Shown here: positions 44,491 through 55,542 of the stretch, one piece after another
How the letters are laid out: every line of letters starts with the position of its first letter
How positions within the stretch are numbered: the stretch's first letter is position 1
Assembly: GCA_028571685.1 (NCBI GenBank)
Contig: CM053143.1
Coordinates: forward strand, 140,712,829 to 140,776,828
Length of the DNA: 64,000 nt
DNA from: Heterohyrax brucei
Lineage: Eukaryota; Chordata; Mammalia; Hyracoidea; Procaviidae
Direction: 5' to 3'
Made by a program: the position numbers and the translations under genes
Notes under the pieces: generated by a model
Database searches by the model: none
What the model was told of the DNA's origin: nothing
What the model saw: only the letters and a program-made list of their open reading frames with translations

Positions 44491-44904
44491 ATGGCTTCTT
44501 GCCAAGAATGTTCTGTCCCTGTTGCTGTAGTGTTAAGAAGCAGCTGTACTCTCCAATTCAACCTTGACATTGAGCAGAACTTGGTGTATCCACATCTGAA
44601 GGCACAAGTCTATTCACTTGACAGTTGTTCTTTTAATTGCCAGCGTCTTTACTGTTACGTAAAAGCCCTCACTCATTTTGAAGGCAGTCTTCTCCTAATT
44701 GGATATAAATCTCAGCTGTATCTAGAGGCAGCAACACAAGAACCTAAGAAGCCATTTACAGATGATACATTGAAGTCATTTAAAGAAATTAACTGTCAAT
44801 TTGGAGTAATTCTGAAGTCACTGGTCGTGGATAAACATCAAGAAGATCTTGCGGAGCTGTGGAATGGTAGTAAATGTGTTTTCGTTGTGGAAAGAACAGG
44901 GTAA
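44491..44904 (+). other. Orphan 137-codon open frame, coding-like
   Basis: An uninterrupted frame from an ATG in a favourable context (G at -3 and G at +4) to TAA. Composition is protein-like: cysteine-containing, with hydrophobic stretches alternating with charged ones (for example SLLLIGYKSQLYLEA at residues ~72-86) and a lysine- and aspartate-rich middle near residues 90-106. No signal peptide, long membrane segment, nucleotide-binding loop or metal-binding array is visible, and I do not recognise the family. No splice pattern is evident. The nearest possible context is an L2-like fragment just upstream, so the start codon may lie at the edge of repeat sequence and the true homologous part may begin later. 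It may be a retrocopy or gene relic, an exon, or chance. Confidence 0.35.
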
Positions 44905-45714
44905 TAATTAAGCAACAAACTTCAGAAGTATCAACTAAGCAAAGCAAATACAAAGCTGTTTTGGGACTTGGTGATCATGTGGGAGTCTAGACAATGTGGG
45001 AGATATGAAGGAGGATAAGATGGTCTCTGGCCTAATCTAGGGGAGGAAATGAAACATAAGCCCTTGACTTAGAAGATGCTGTACCCTCGCTGTCAGGGCG
45101 GCCCAGGAAAGTACCATGAGCTCTGAGTTCCTATAGGCCAGAGGGCCAGTGAAATGCAGGGGTCCTTTGAAGGTTCCAGGAAACAGGACTGACGATAGTA
45201 CAGAGCCACCCTGTGTCCCTACCTGGGACGTGTATGCTGCTCCTGGCCTTCCCCAGAGCTGGATAAGGTTCAGAGAAATGCAGTTAAAATGATGATGGCG
45301 GGTGGGACCAAAGTGACAGAGAGGACAAATGCACTGGTAGGCAAAACTGAAAAGGTCAGGACTCTCGATCTGTAGAAATGGAGGCAGGGCTAGTTATGTC
45401 TGTCGAAGAAGGATGGATGTAAGGACAACACGAAATCTCAGTATTATTAGAACCAAAGAGAAAGCCATAATCAGTTGTAGAAAACTGAGCAAACTGTTTC
45501 ACTTCTTTGGGCCCCAGTTTTTTCTTGTGTAATCAGATTCCATAGTGTATTCAGTGACATAACGGTCCTTCAAGTTGCTTGCTGGGGGGTGGGGGTGGGA
45601 AAAGTATTCCTTAACATACTGTATCTTACTCCAGTAGGTTCACCATCCACATTGATATTAAAAGCCCTCAGAAAGTCATTCTTACAGAAAACCTACTTAA
45701 CTTGAACTCTCTGG
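44905..45714. other. Unassigned sequence downstream of the orphan frame
   Basis: No poly(A) tract or clear aataaa was seen close behind the frame. A weak MIR-like word (gagcaaactgtttcacttct) lies near 45487. Confidence 0.4.
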
Positions 45715-45810
45715 ACCTCAGTCAGTATTTCCCAAATTCCTTTGACCGTGGAATCCTTTATTCATTTAACACTTACAAGCACTTTGGAACATGCTTTGGG
45801 AAGCCCTGGA
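45715..45810. repeat. Possible hAT-type non-autonomous element
   Basis: tcagtatttcccaaattcct at the left and gctttgggaagccctgg at the right resemble opposed ends of an old hAT-type MITE. By terminal similarity only. Confidence 0.35.
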
Positions 45811-46045
45811 CTCTGAGATCTTGCAGGTTCTTGGAAGTTAATCCAAGACAAAGAAACTACTGTCTGACCATGTAAAACTTGTTACTTGTAAAGATGATAC
45901 AGAAAGAAAATAATCAAGGTTTGCAAAGAGTATGTAGCCATTTATGGATGATGACAGATTTATCAAAGGTAATTGGGAGATTGAAGCTGACAATGGAAGG
46001 GAAAGCCATTACAACCCACACAGTGCTTTGTGGAGCTACTAGTCC

Positions 46046-46212
46046 AGGAGTCCCTACATGGTACAGATGGTTAACACATTCAGCTGCCAGTGGAAGTTTG
46101 GCAGTTCAAGTCCACCTAGTGGTTCCTCAGAAGAGAGCCTTGGCAGTGCACTTGGAAAAGCAGCCACAGTCACTTATATGGGCCACCGTGAGTCAAAACT
46201 GACTCAATGGTC
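46046..46212 (+). mobile_element. AfroSINE, second head type
   Basis: Head ggagtccctacatggtacag with atggttaacacattcagctg, then ccacctagtggttcctcaga, ggaaaagcagccacagtcac and the tail gtcaaaactgactcaatgg. A deletion removes part of the second half (the cacagttctactctg segment is missing). Confidence 0.85.
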
Positions 46213-47121
46213 AAAAAAAATTGGAGCATAGGCTTTCACATCAGGGTTTCATTTCTTCTATCAGGACCTGGTATGTGTCATTAAAAAAAGGAAGTGCATA
46301 GATGGAGTGTATTTAAGTCTTGGCTGAATCAAGCAGATAGTCCCGCATAATAGTCAAATATGGACAACTAGAAAACTCTCTTGGACTTTAAAGCCTGTCA
46401 TTTTCCATTATTTAAAATTTGGAGGCAATTCCATGAAGACCATATCAGCTACATTCTATCACTGTTTCAGAAAGCCTGGCCAAGCATTCAACAGTTTTGC
46501 GACTTATGGCTATTCGGTTCTAGAAGATGTTTGCTGTTGTGAAGAGTGTTTGACACTTGCATCTCTTCATCCTGTGACCCGCTGGCTAAATGTTACTCTT
46601 TTCTCTTACTTCCCCAGCTCACTGAATATGTTTATATAGTTACAGTGTCTTTCCGAAATTGTGGTGCTTTCCTGTTATTTATTGGACTTTAGGGAGAGTG
46701 AATATAGTTGATTGAAAAATTAAGGCTTAGAATAGCTTTCTTGCCCTCCAATACAATGTAGCCTCTGTTACCCTTGCTTCCTCATGCCCGTTGTGCTGGA
46801 TAGTAGCATTGCCCACTCCCCTCCACTGTGCTCTGTGCTCAGGTTAGGGATGGGAGGTCATGCCGCATGGACTGCACCAGTGGGCTCCCTGGCCCTGTGG
46901 CTTCTGGTTGGAGTGGCCTAATGAGTGTGCACCTGTCAGGCCACTCTCTCCATAAAGTCTCATGTTTCCTAGTGTTCTGGAAACTGCTTCCTCCTCTTCA
47001 GACCTAGTCACAGTCTCCTGATTGTTAGTAGCCCTGGAGCACTGCACCTCCAATTGTTAGTTTTCTTAAACCCTATCCACATCTTTGTAAATTAACTTGT
47101 TTATTCACCTCTTCTCAAGTT
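46213..47121. other. Unassigned sequence
   Basis: A 68-codon frame at 46433-46639 contains an HCFRK peptide that recalls a short motif of pogo/Tigger transposases, but there is no further support. No repeat named. Confidence 0.4.
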
Positions 47122-47288
47122 AACCAAAAGCCAAACCCACTGCCATCAAGCTGATTCTGAATCATAGTGACCTTGTGCAATAGGGTAGAACTGTCCCATG
47201 TGGTTTCCAGGGAGTGGCTGGTAGCTTGAAACTGCCAACTTTTGGATTGGCAGCCATAGCTCTTAACCACTGCCCCACTGAGGACCCC
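47122..47288 (-). mobile_element. AfroSINE, short form
   Basis: Tail aaaccaaaagccaaac-like then cactgccatcaagctgattc, ggtttccagggagtggctgg, and head gctcttaaccactgccccac. Confidence 0.85.
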
Positions 47289-47482
47289 TGTATCCTCTTC
47301 CCTGCAAAGTCTGACTGGCACACCCACCCTGCCATGACCTTCTCTGCCCTTTTTGCTATCTAGTCAATGTTGTCTTTCAGTGGAGCCTAGCCCAAGTTCA
47401 CCTTTTTCAGGTTTTCTACAGGAGTCCTTCCGTAAAGTCTCTTAGCATTTAAAAGCTGCCCAACTCATCAGTGAGTTTTGTA

Positions 47483-47663
47483 AAACACTGTTGTTGTTCT
47501 GACTCATGGCAACCTCAAATGTGCAGAGTAGAACTATTTCGTAGGGTTTAAAGGCTGTTACCTCTCAGAAGCTAATCACCATTTCTTACTCTTGAGGCAT
47601 CTATGGGGGGACTTGAATCATCAGCCTTTTCATTAAAACCACTTGTGCCATCCAGGGACTCCT
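47483..47663 (-). mobile_element. AfroSINE, diverged
   Basis: ctgttgttgttctgactcat, gtgcagagtagaactatttc, gggggacttgaatcatcagc, then acttgtgccatccagggact. The head ends gggactcc, matching the second head type. A separate 25-base tail relic (aagtgccgtcgaatgag) lies near 47795. Confidence 0.75.
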
Positions 47664-47909
47664 TCCTGCCCCACTCACTAGCACTTAACACAGCTCTCTT
47701 GTGTAACGTCTTAATTACACGAAACCTGATGCCCTTCATGCTGACGCTTCATCTGGTGCGTGAAGGTGGCTAATGAGAGCCAGCTAGCCAGCCAAGTGCC
47801 GTCGAATGAGAAGAGGTGGCAAATTGGCAACCTGACTGGCTTTGGGTGGCCGATTATCAAACTCAAGGAGCAATTTTAGGCACTATTAAGCAAACTGTGA
47901 AGTTGGGAG

Positions 47910-48070
47910 GTTGAGTACTCATTATCTCCATTTTACAGCTATGGAAACAGACAGAGAGAAGTTAGGTAGCTTGTCCAAAGACAGATGCACTAAGTACCAG
48001 AGCTAGAATCTGAACCTAGGCAGAATATAGCTACGGAATCGATGACCTTAACACTACACTAAACTATTCC
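47910..48070 (-). mobile_element. MIR SINE
   Basis: Reversed MIR: tcattatctccattttacag, ctatggaaacagacagagag, aagttaggtagcttgtccaa, agagctagaatctgaaccta. Confidence 0.8.
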
Positions 48071-48071
48071 T

Positions 48072-48230
48072 CAGAAACCCTGGTGGTTAGCATGGCTGCT
48101 AACCAAATGGACTACAGCTTGAATCTACCAGGTACTCCTTGGAAACTTTTGGGGAAGTTCTACTCTGGCCTATATATAGCGTTACTTTGAGTCAGAATTG
48201 GCTCAACGGCAATGAGTTTCTTTTGTTTTA
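48072..48230 (+). mobile_element. AfroSINE, short form with head deletion
   Basis: agaaaccctggtggttagca lacks most of the A-box region; ggctgctaaccaaatggact, ggtactccttggaaactttt and the tail gagtcagaattggctcaacg are kept. It directly follows the MIR. Confidence 0.85.
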
Positions 48231-49460
48231 CAGTATTTCTCACAGTGTTCTTAAATTTTTGAATTGCCAGTTATTGAGGAATTCAGATTTCATTTTAAAA
48301 CCTGCATTTCTAGAATATTTGGGGGGAAAATTGCAGGATCTGGCTGTTGGGGCCCATATGCCATGGCAACAGCTGGCCAGAAGTAGATAGGAGTTGTGTC
48401 CAGGCGGGGAGTTTGCTCTCTAGCTAGTGCAGATCTCTGTCTCGTCCATTCCAGCATTCATACTCCCTCCTGACTTCTGAAAGCCTGAGAGTGATGTTTA
48501 TGTGTGGGCATTTGGAAACAACTCATAAGCCCTCAGTTATTTCCCACATGAACTCCTGTAACCTCAGCTAAGTTTAGGTTTTTACAGGACAGACTCCCTG
48601 TTTTAAACTTCTTTCAACGCTTAGCAGAGAATATGTTATACTTGATAAAAATGTGTGTGATTGAACAAAACTTCCTTAAGCAAGATAACTTACATAACTC
48701 AACAAAGATGTAGGAGATGTCTTTGGTTTGGGATTGGGTTTAATTACTTAAATTAATTATCTTCTAAAGCCACATAAGTAAGATCTATGAGTATTTCTAA
48801 AACTTAGCAACAGTTGGTGTTTTCCCTACCACTCTCAACTGTAGCAGATTCTCTCTTGCATCTCTAGGCCCAAGTGGAGTGACATCTGTGGGAAAGAAAA
48901 CAACCACTACTTGAAAGAAGGTTGTAGAAGGATAGAGAACCAAGTTTGAGTGGAGCAAGAAGGTGAAGGGAAAGTTTAGAGAAGAAGTTAAGAATATGGG
49001 GAATTTTTTTTTTTTTTTTTTTTTTTTTTTGCTTATAGATGTGAGTTCTGGGAGCATAGGATTTGGAAGTTGGATATAAGATGGAAGTGGAGTAGGAATG
49101 TGCAGAGCCATTCTTGAGGACAGGAGCCAAGTGACCCAGAAGACTTGGGCTTCTCTTGGTGATAGAAGTCAAAGGGGTTGCAGGATATGTTGGGATTGAT
49201 CCTGGTAGTCCACAAGAGCAGTGAAGGAGAGAAGGAGAGACAGAACTGGGGGGATGGAAGCTCTTGCCAGAGCACATGGAGCTCTCAGCCCCCTCTTCAT
49301 TCCTCTGTTCCCTGAAATGTGGGTTGGATGCGTGGTGTGCAGTAATGCTGATTCAAAGGCAAGTGCTAGTCTTGTTAATTGGGAAGTATGCAGTAGAATG
49401 CCATGTTGGTGAATGACACCTTTTTATATTTGTTTATGTGTACAAAATTTAGAAGATTAG
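48231..49460. other. Unassigned, with T27 tract
   Basis: A T27 run is at 49004-49030. Minus-strand frames of 80-137 codons at 48797-49277 exist only because this tract encodes a lysine run; they are not genes. Confidence 0.6.
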
Positions 49461-49602
49461 CCCTGGTAGCCTGGGGCCAAAAGGTTGGCAGCTGAAATCT
49501 GCCAGGCACTGCTTGTAAACTCTGTGGAACAGTTCTACTCTGTCCTCTAGGATTGCTATGAGTTGGAATTGACTCGATGGCATTGGTTTGGTTTGGGTTT
49601 GG
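49461..49602 (+). mobile_element. AfroSINE, short form with head deletion
   Basis: gccctggtagcctggggcca joins the outer end to the post-A-box sequence; then aaatctgccaggcactgctt, acagttctactctgtcctct and the tail tgagttggaattgactcgat. Confidence 0.85.
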
Positions 49603-50689
49603 CAGTGGATGTTACTACAAAGCACAAGTATGAAGCTCCCATCTGTCGTGTTAAGAATACATAAATCTTATTTTTTTTAGTGTGATATTCCTTGGGACTC
49701 TTAAATTGCAAGCATTATTACTCCATTTTTAATAGTTTGACCCTTATTTATGGGATCAAAGAACTTTAGGAAATAGATGCACATTTAAAAAGGGAATGAA
49801 TCATTTTTCCTAAAATAGGGGACTGGCATATTTTAAGCATGCTTGTGATTAAGAACAGAGAGAGCATTTGCGCTTGCAGTTGTCTCCTTCTGTTTACTGT
49901 ACAAGAAGAAGGAGACTTCACAAACTCTCCCCAGAAGTGGGAAAAGCTGCAAATGGTCTAGAGTACAGAGCTAGATATGAAGTGGAACTCTTGGTCCTTT
50001 CTTACTGCATTTTCATGCAAATTATACATATCTTCTCTGTTTGCTTACCAACTGCTCTCTCCCTACAGCCCCAGATATTTTCTTAAGCAAGCTGTGCTAA
50101 TTTTATTTTTACAGGAGTGACATGTGAAAAATTAAAATTGGTATAGCTGCACTTCTGCAAATACTCCTCGTGGGGAAGGAGCAGCTGGAAAACAACTGGA
50201 GAAGGCACACATTATTTGCATAAAAATATGCTAATGGGGTCAGATGCATGGCCTCCACAAAGCAAGCCAGGGACTTTCCTGTCAACGGAGGTCGGCAGGG
50301 TGGGTCATCATTCTTGACGCCTCCTAGAACTCCATGGAAAAGTACAAAATTGATATATCTCTCCAAGGTCTCTTACCTTGGCCTTATGGGCTTGAAGAGT
50401 ATGGTTGTTACCAAAGTTCATAGTAGAAATGCCCATTCTCCAAAACAGTTGAGTTTTCAGAAAGAAAAGGGAAGGGGGGGAATACCGCCCCCCCATCAGT
50501 AAGCTACTTCCCTGACTCTCCATCCTCCCCGCTTTCTGCGCTGCACCACCTGTCCACAGGACGTCATGCACTGAGACACTTTCTAGGATGCCTCTGGCGT
50601 ACATGGAAAAGCTGAGCCCTGCCCACAGCCTTGGCGCTCTTTGCCTCAGCTGCCCAGGGATGCACAGCATGTGGTCTGTGCTTTCCTGT
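49603..50689. other. Unassigned sequence
   Basis: Overlapping frames of up to 131 codons on both strands around 50248-50822 lie in a GC-richer block. They do not agree on one frame and show no domain. Confidence 0.5.
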
Positions 50690-50880
50690 TCCAGGTCTGC
50701 CACTTACTAGTCTATTGTGTGACCTTGGAGGAGTTATTTCATCTCTCTCTGCCTTCATTTTTGTCATCTGCCAAAGGAGAATCAGGATGGTACTCATCCC
50801 AAAGGGTTGTTGTAAGGATTAAATGAGCTAAACAGTGTCTGGTACATAGTAAGTGTTATCTAAGTATTTGTTATAGAATT
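50690..50880 (+). mobile_element. MIR SINE
   Basis: ccaggtctgccacttactag, attgtgtgaccttggaggag, atctctctctgccttcattt, gggttgttgtaaggattaaa, ctggtacatagtaagtgtta: a nearly complete MIR core and 3' end. Confidence 0.9.
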
Positions 50881-51774
50881 TATTGTAATGACAGTAACAG
50901 TGACTGTTGGAGAACCACCGGGTCACTTTTATATAAGATAGAGCCGGTTTTTACCTTTATGTTTCCTGGTAAACAGGCACTGGTCGTTGACATTGGTTCC
51001 ACCTGGCCTCTGTGCAGCATGTGCTTACCTCTCAGTTCCCCACTCTCCGGTCTTCTGGTTCTCAGGTAGGTGAGACACTCGCTGGACCAGACAACTCTAG
51101 ACGAGAACTGTTCTGAATCAGACCCTAAGGTCTCCATCGCTGACCGCATATCGTGCGTATGTTGTTATTCAGTTTCCTTTTGTGGCCAAGGAGTGGACAC
51201 CTAAGTACTGCTTCTGTTTATAGAAAGCTCTGACCAGCGTATTTGTTGATTAAAAAGGAGACCTCACAAGGCATTCATTTTAAAGAGCATAGTAATACTT
51301 AAGAACCAAGGTTATTTCAGGCATTTATTGCAAACTGTTGATTTCCTAAATTAAGGTGGACATACATTTGTTTACTTCCTTCTGATGAGAACTCCCCAGG
51401 AGTTTGGAAGCTTCCCCCGCATCTCAGCCTGCCCTTTCCAAGGAACAGACACAAGCATCTGACCAGTGCTAACGTTAAAATTGTGACTTCACTTTGAAAA
51501 AGTTCCTCTTCCAATGTTGAGGCTGCCTTTGTCTACCAAAACCATGTCTAAACAATCGTATTTCAAATCTTATCACAGATGCCTCACTACTCTGGGAGAT
51601 AGTTTTTGACCCCTAACCCATTAAATTGAGTACTTCCTGCCCTGTGCTTTTTCTGTACTGGGACATATGTTTGGTGTTGTACTGGTCACACTACTTTAAC
51701 ACTTAATGACGGTTTAACAGTGCCTAGTCTGTGCCAGTCATAGCTCTAAATTCTAGAGATCTAACTACAGTAAG
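50881..51774. other. Unassigned sequence
   Basis: No feature recognised; an L2-like word (cagtgcctagtctgtgccag) appears near 51719. Confidence 0.45.
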
Positions 51775-51998
51775 ACTGTAGAGCAGCACCATCCAGTGAA
51801 ACTTTCTGTGATGATGGAAGTTTTCTGTGTCTGCACTGACAGTGGCCACTATCCACATGTGGCTGTTGAACTCTGGAAGTCTAAGTCTAGCAAGTGCAAC
51901 TGCAAAACTAGATTGTGATTTTATTCATTTAAATTTATGTTTAAGTAGCTATTTGGAGCTAAAGGCTATCTGCTGAGCAGCACAGCTTTAGAGTGTGT
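51775..51998 (+). mobile_element. hAT-type MITE (Charlie/MER-like)
   Basis: gagcagcaccatccagtgaa, actttctgtgatgatggaag, gtggccactatccacatgtg, gctgttgaactctggaagtc, ending ctgctgagcagcacagc. The two ends are related inverted sequences (agcagcac). A non-autonomous hAT element of about 220 bp with no coding content. Confidence 0.65.
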
Positions 51999-52290
51999 AT
52001 AAGGCTCATAAGGACAGAGATCCTTCTCCTTATTGCTGTGTCTCTAGCACCAAGAACAGGACCTAACCAAAAAACCAAACCAAACTCATTGACATCAAGT
52101 CAAATCCAACTCAGAGCAACTGTGTAGATCATAGTAGAAACTCCCTGTGAAGTTTCAGAGTTGTGTATCTTTACAGAAGCCGACTGCTGCTGCTTTCTCC
52201 CGTGGAGCAGCTGGTGGTTTTGAATCACCAAGTTTTGGGCTAACAGCTGAGCATTTTAACTGCTGACATATGGTATGAATGAATGAAAGG
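51999..52290 (+). mobile_element. L2 3' end split by a SINE
   Basis: aaggacagagatccttctcc, ttgctgtgtctctagcacca, agaacaggacctaac stops at the SINE and resumes afterwards as ggtatgaatgaatgaaagg, the usual L2 terminus with its gaatgaatg end. Confidence 0.65.
52066..52266 (-). mobile_element. AfroSINE, long form
   Basis: Tail accaaaaaaccaaaccaaac, catcaagtcaaatccaactc, long-form middle acagaagccgactgctgctg, cccgtggagcagctggtgg and a decayed head. It sits inside an L2 terminus. Confidence 0.85.
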
Positions 52291-52554
52291 GAGACAAAAC
52301 ATTTGCCCTTCTAGAACCAGGATAAAGTAGGGACCTATATCTGTCTGTAGATCTTTAAGTCCTAGAAGATTGTCCTTTCATTGCCTGCACCCTTAGGTTC
52401 TAGAGCAAATTAAGGTGTGTAGGAGGCACTCAGGAAATGTTAGTTGAATCAGATACTGAATAAATGTAAAGTGACAGTGATGGTAGTAGTATTCGTAGTT
52501 GTGGTGCTACATAGATCATGAGGTGGTTATTTGAGTAGAATGGGAGATACTGCA

Positions 52555-52763
52555 TGGTTTAAAGTCAAGAAAGGTGTATATTAGGTTCATGTCTTTTTAC
52601 TGTAGTTATTCCGTTTCCATGCTGAGCAAATTATCTGAGAACTAGACTATATGAAGAAGAACAGGACATCGGGATTAGAGAAAGACTCATTAACAACCTG
52701 CAATATGAAGATAACATAACCTGGCTTACTGAAAGTGGAGAGAACTTGAAGCACTTACTGAGG
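52555..52763 (+). mobile_element. RTE LINE internal fragment
   Basis: Covers the end of the reverse transcriptase core: a decayed VKKGV-like segment, then INNLQYEDNITWLTESGENL around 52690, which is the motif C region with the first aspartate changed to EDN. Neither LINE end is present. Confidence 0.75.
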
Positions 52764-52904
52764 AATGGCCCCTTTTGATGCCCTCTCCAGTCTGCTGCTC
52801 ATCCTTGGTTGGACATCATCTTGCTCTTCCATCTTCCGTACTTCCCATCTAGATAGCCATAATTCAAGCTGTCGGATTATTCTGTCATCTCATTAACTTA
52901 ATAT

Positions 52905-53145
52905 CATAGAGTGGGGAGAGCATTAGAGTTAAACTTCTTGAATTTAAATCTTAGCTTTAGGGCCTACTCCTTATATGAACTTGGGTGAATTATATAAACA
53001 CCTGGACCTTCAGTTTCCTCATTTGTAAAATGGGATAACAGTGCAGTTTTCATGTAGATACACTGTGTGGATTAAGCAAAATGTTCTCTTTAAAGTGCAT
53101 AAAAAACCCAATGCCCAGTGCTTGGTAATTGTTAGCTCCTTTTGC
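52905..53145 (+). mobile_element. MIR SINE
   Basis: agtggggagagcattagagt, gaatttaaatcttagcttta, atgaacttgggtgaattata, ttcctcatttgtaaaatggg, gcccagtgcttggtaattgt: full-length order. Confidence 0.85.
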
Positions 53146-53919
53146 TACTTGAATAGACATACCTTGAATGGAAATTCCTTAAAGCATAAATACATGTGGA
53201 CTGAAAGTCAGTTTGTGGTGTTCAAGTTTTATGTATGCTTCACTCTTTTGTGTTATCCTACATACCAGTTTCACTAATTAAAAGATTAAATTAGTGCACT
53301 AGTAACTTTATCATCTAGAAAAACACAGCTAAATACCTAATACAGGTATTACTAGAAAGCTAATTATTATAACAAAACCTTGTCCTTCACAAAAGCATTG
53401 GGCTGATCTTTTTCAATGTAGTAGATATTCCTCTTACGAGTAAATGCAGGTCAAATTTCCATCTTTTTTCTCCATTGCAAATCTAGCCATCCAACTGATT
53501 AAGCAAAATAAATTTTAAAAAAAGAAGAAAAAATAATGGAAAAACAGTTGAGTAAAAGCCAGGAAAGTAAGAGTGCGTTTACTATGAATTCTTCAGGGTG
53601 GCTTAGGGCTAATTCCCATTCCCCTATATCCTCTCTTGATTATTCTGGTTGAAAGGGCAACAGTTTACTCAAGTACACTGTGACCCTAAACCACCCTGCT
53701 GTGAACTGGAGCCTTAACGTGGAAGCCACACTGTACTACACAATCAATTGGAGTTAGCTTTGATTACTGTATTGCAAAGCTGTATTTGAGGAGTACCAAA
53801 AATGTTAGTGTTCTTTGAGAGGAAAGCAACTGATATTGTTGTGCTTACGGCAACATCCAGTGTGTTGTTCTTGATTAATTAGTGCAATGCTAGAAGAATT
53901 CTAGATCCTTCTAGATCAC
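53146..53919. other. Unassigned AT-rich sequence
   Basis: No feature recognised. Confidence 0.5.
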
Positions 53920-54075
53920 TGCAAGAATGATTTGTTCTTAGCCTCAGCTCTTGCATCAACTGGCTGCATGACCTAGGACAAGGTCTTAAGGTTTTGGTTT
54001 CCTTGTCTATCAACTGAGAAGGTGATGAGTATGGTTGTTTACTATATAATCTCTCATATTTCATAAGACTGTGAT
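53920..54075 (+). mobile_element. MIR-type fragment
   Basis: agcctcagctcttgcatcaa, ctggctgcatgacctaggac, tttccttgtctatcaactga resembles the MIR core and 3' side. Confidence 0.55.
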
Positions 54076-54105
54076 ACTATGCTACAGCTATTAAACACAT
54101 AAATG

Positions 54106-54293
54106 TTTGCATTTATGAACCCAAACCAAACCCATTGCTGTCGAGTCAGTTCTGACTCACAGCAACCCTCCAGGACAGAGTAGAACTGCCTGACAGGGTT
54201 TCTGAGGAGTGGCTGATGGGTTCAAACTGTGGGCCTTCAGGTTAGCAGCCGTAGCTCTTAACCACTGTGCCACCAGGGCTCCTTTGCATTTAT
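54106..54293 (-). mobile_element. AfroSINE, short form, well preserved, with target duplication
   Basis: Element 54117-54282 is flanked by tttgcatttat at 54106-54116 and 54283-54293. The body is close to the family pattern: accaaacccattgctgtcga, gacagagtagaactgcctga, cttaaccactgtgccaccag. Intact duplications and low apparent divergence suggest one of the younger insertions here. Confidence 0.92.
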
Positions 54294-54609
54294 AGTACTT
54301 GCTAAATATAAAGGGAGATTAATATAAATCATAGGAAGGCCCACTTCTACAATAATTTTAAGTTATAATAAAGACTAACTGTGTAGGTTAGTAAAAATCT
54401 TTAGCCTTAGCAAGGAAATGCAGCTTAAGACTTCGAGTCAGTTCATACACACAGAAAATAAAGAATAAAATCTATTCATTTTGTAACAGAGAATTATTTG
54501 TCACATTTCCCTATTCCGTTATTCTGAGACCCTTAATGGCGTTGCAGAGTGTATTCATAAAATAAATACATAGTAAATTCTCACTATGGGCCAGATTTCT
54601 TCTATAACA

Positions 54610-54655
54610 TACGGGCTTGACATGAGTTAGAATCAACTCAACGGCAATGACTTTC
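54610..54655 (+). repeat. AfroSINE tail fragment
   Basis: gacatgagttagaatcaact then caacggcaatgac. Only the tail. Confidence 0.65.
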
Positions 54656-55542
54656 TGGATGAAGCAGGATGCCAAGCACAGAGAAGTTCAAGATAACTAG
54701 AGCATAGCCCCATCATCAAAGGGTTCAAGGATCAGAGCAGGAGTCAGAACAAAATTCACTGGAGGTGTAGTACCTTCTAGCAGTGCTTGGAAGTCAGTAA
54801 CTATCTCCTAAAGAAGTGGATTCCTGTCTGTCCAGAGAGGACTCAGAGAAGGCAACAAGGAATTTGTCCTTGACACCTCTTTAGAGTCTCCAGGGTGACC
54901 TGACTTTGAATAATGCCAGTCACGATGCAGAAGATGGTGCTCTCTTTAAATCAGCTCAGGAAATTCACTGCTAATCCAAGAAAGATGATACGGTGGCAGA
55001 TGGAAAGTTGAAAGCAGAAAGTAAAAAAGACAAGAATATGAACTGGAAACTTCCAGTTTTAGGTGGCAATGAAATAAATCAAAAAGACTTTTGTATTTCT
55101 GATGCTAAGCATAATAAACTTGTTTTCCTGAATGCGTGAGTGCCTTAGATGGCAAAAACTACTGCTATAACATGACCTCAATTCTCCCCCTTATTCGCTA
55201 ACAGTCAGTTCTTCATAAAATTTCTACTGAAGTCTTTGGTAGAGTCGCTCTTAGATTGCATGTGTGAGTGCCAGGTACAACAGATGAGGGAATCTGACAT
55301 AACACCTGGGATGCGGTGGCAAAGGAAGAACATATAAACCAGCTAATCCCAGCCAGAAGTTTATGCCAACGCGAGACTTACTTGGGCAGTTTCTGACATT
55401 TCAGTGTGCCAAGCTTTAAAAAATTAATCCCCTTGTACTCTCTGTTGGTTTGCATTCCCTGCAAAATGTCAGTTTTCTTCTTGAGAGAGACAATGACACA
55501 TGGTTTCCCGCAGCCCTAGCATCTCCTGGGACTTCTTTTGTT
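54656..55542. other. Unassigned; short lysine-rich open frame
   Basis: A 54-codon open stretch (54975-55136, plus strand) between two stops reads lysine- and aspartate-rich and is followed by tga; an aataaa lies within it at 55113. It might be a decayed retrocopy end, but it lacks an ATG context and a poly(A) tail. Confidence 0.3.

Noticed and set aside
46433-46639. A pogo/Tigger transposase fragment suggested by an HCFRK peptide
   Set aside because: Only one short motif matches and no flanking transposase sequence or inverted ends could be seen.
48797-49277. Three overlapping minus-strand frames with a lysine run
   Set aside because: The lysine run is the translation of the T27 tract; the frames overlap each other and show no domain.
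50308-50703. A 131-codon minus-strand frame with several overlapping competitors
   Set aside because: At least three frames on both strands overlap in a GC-richer block. No consistent frame, domain or splice structure.
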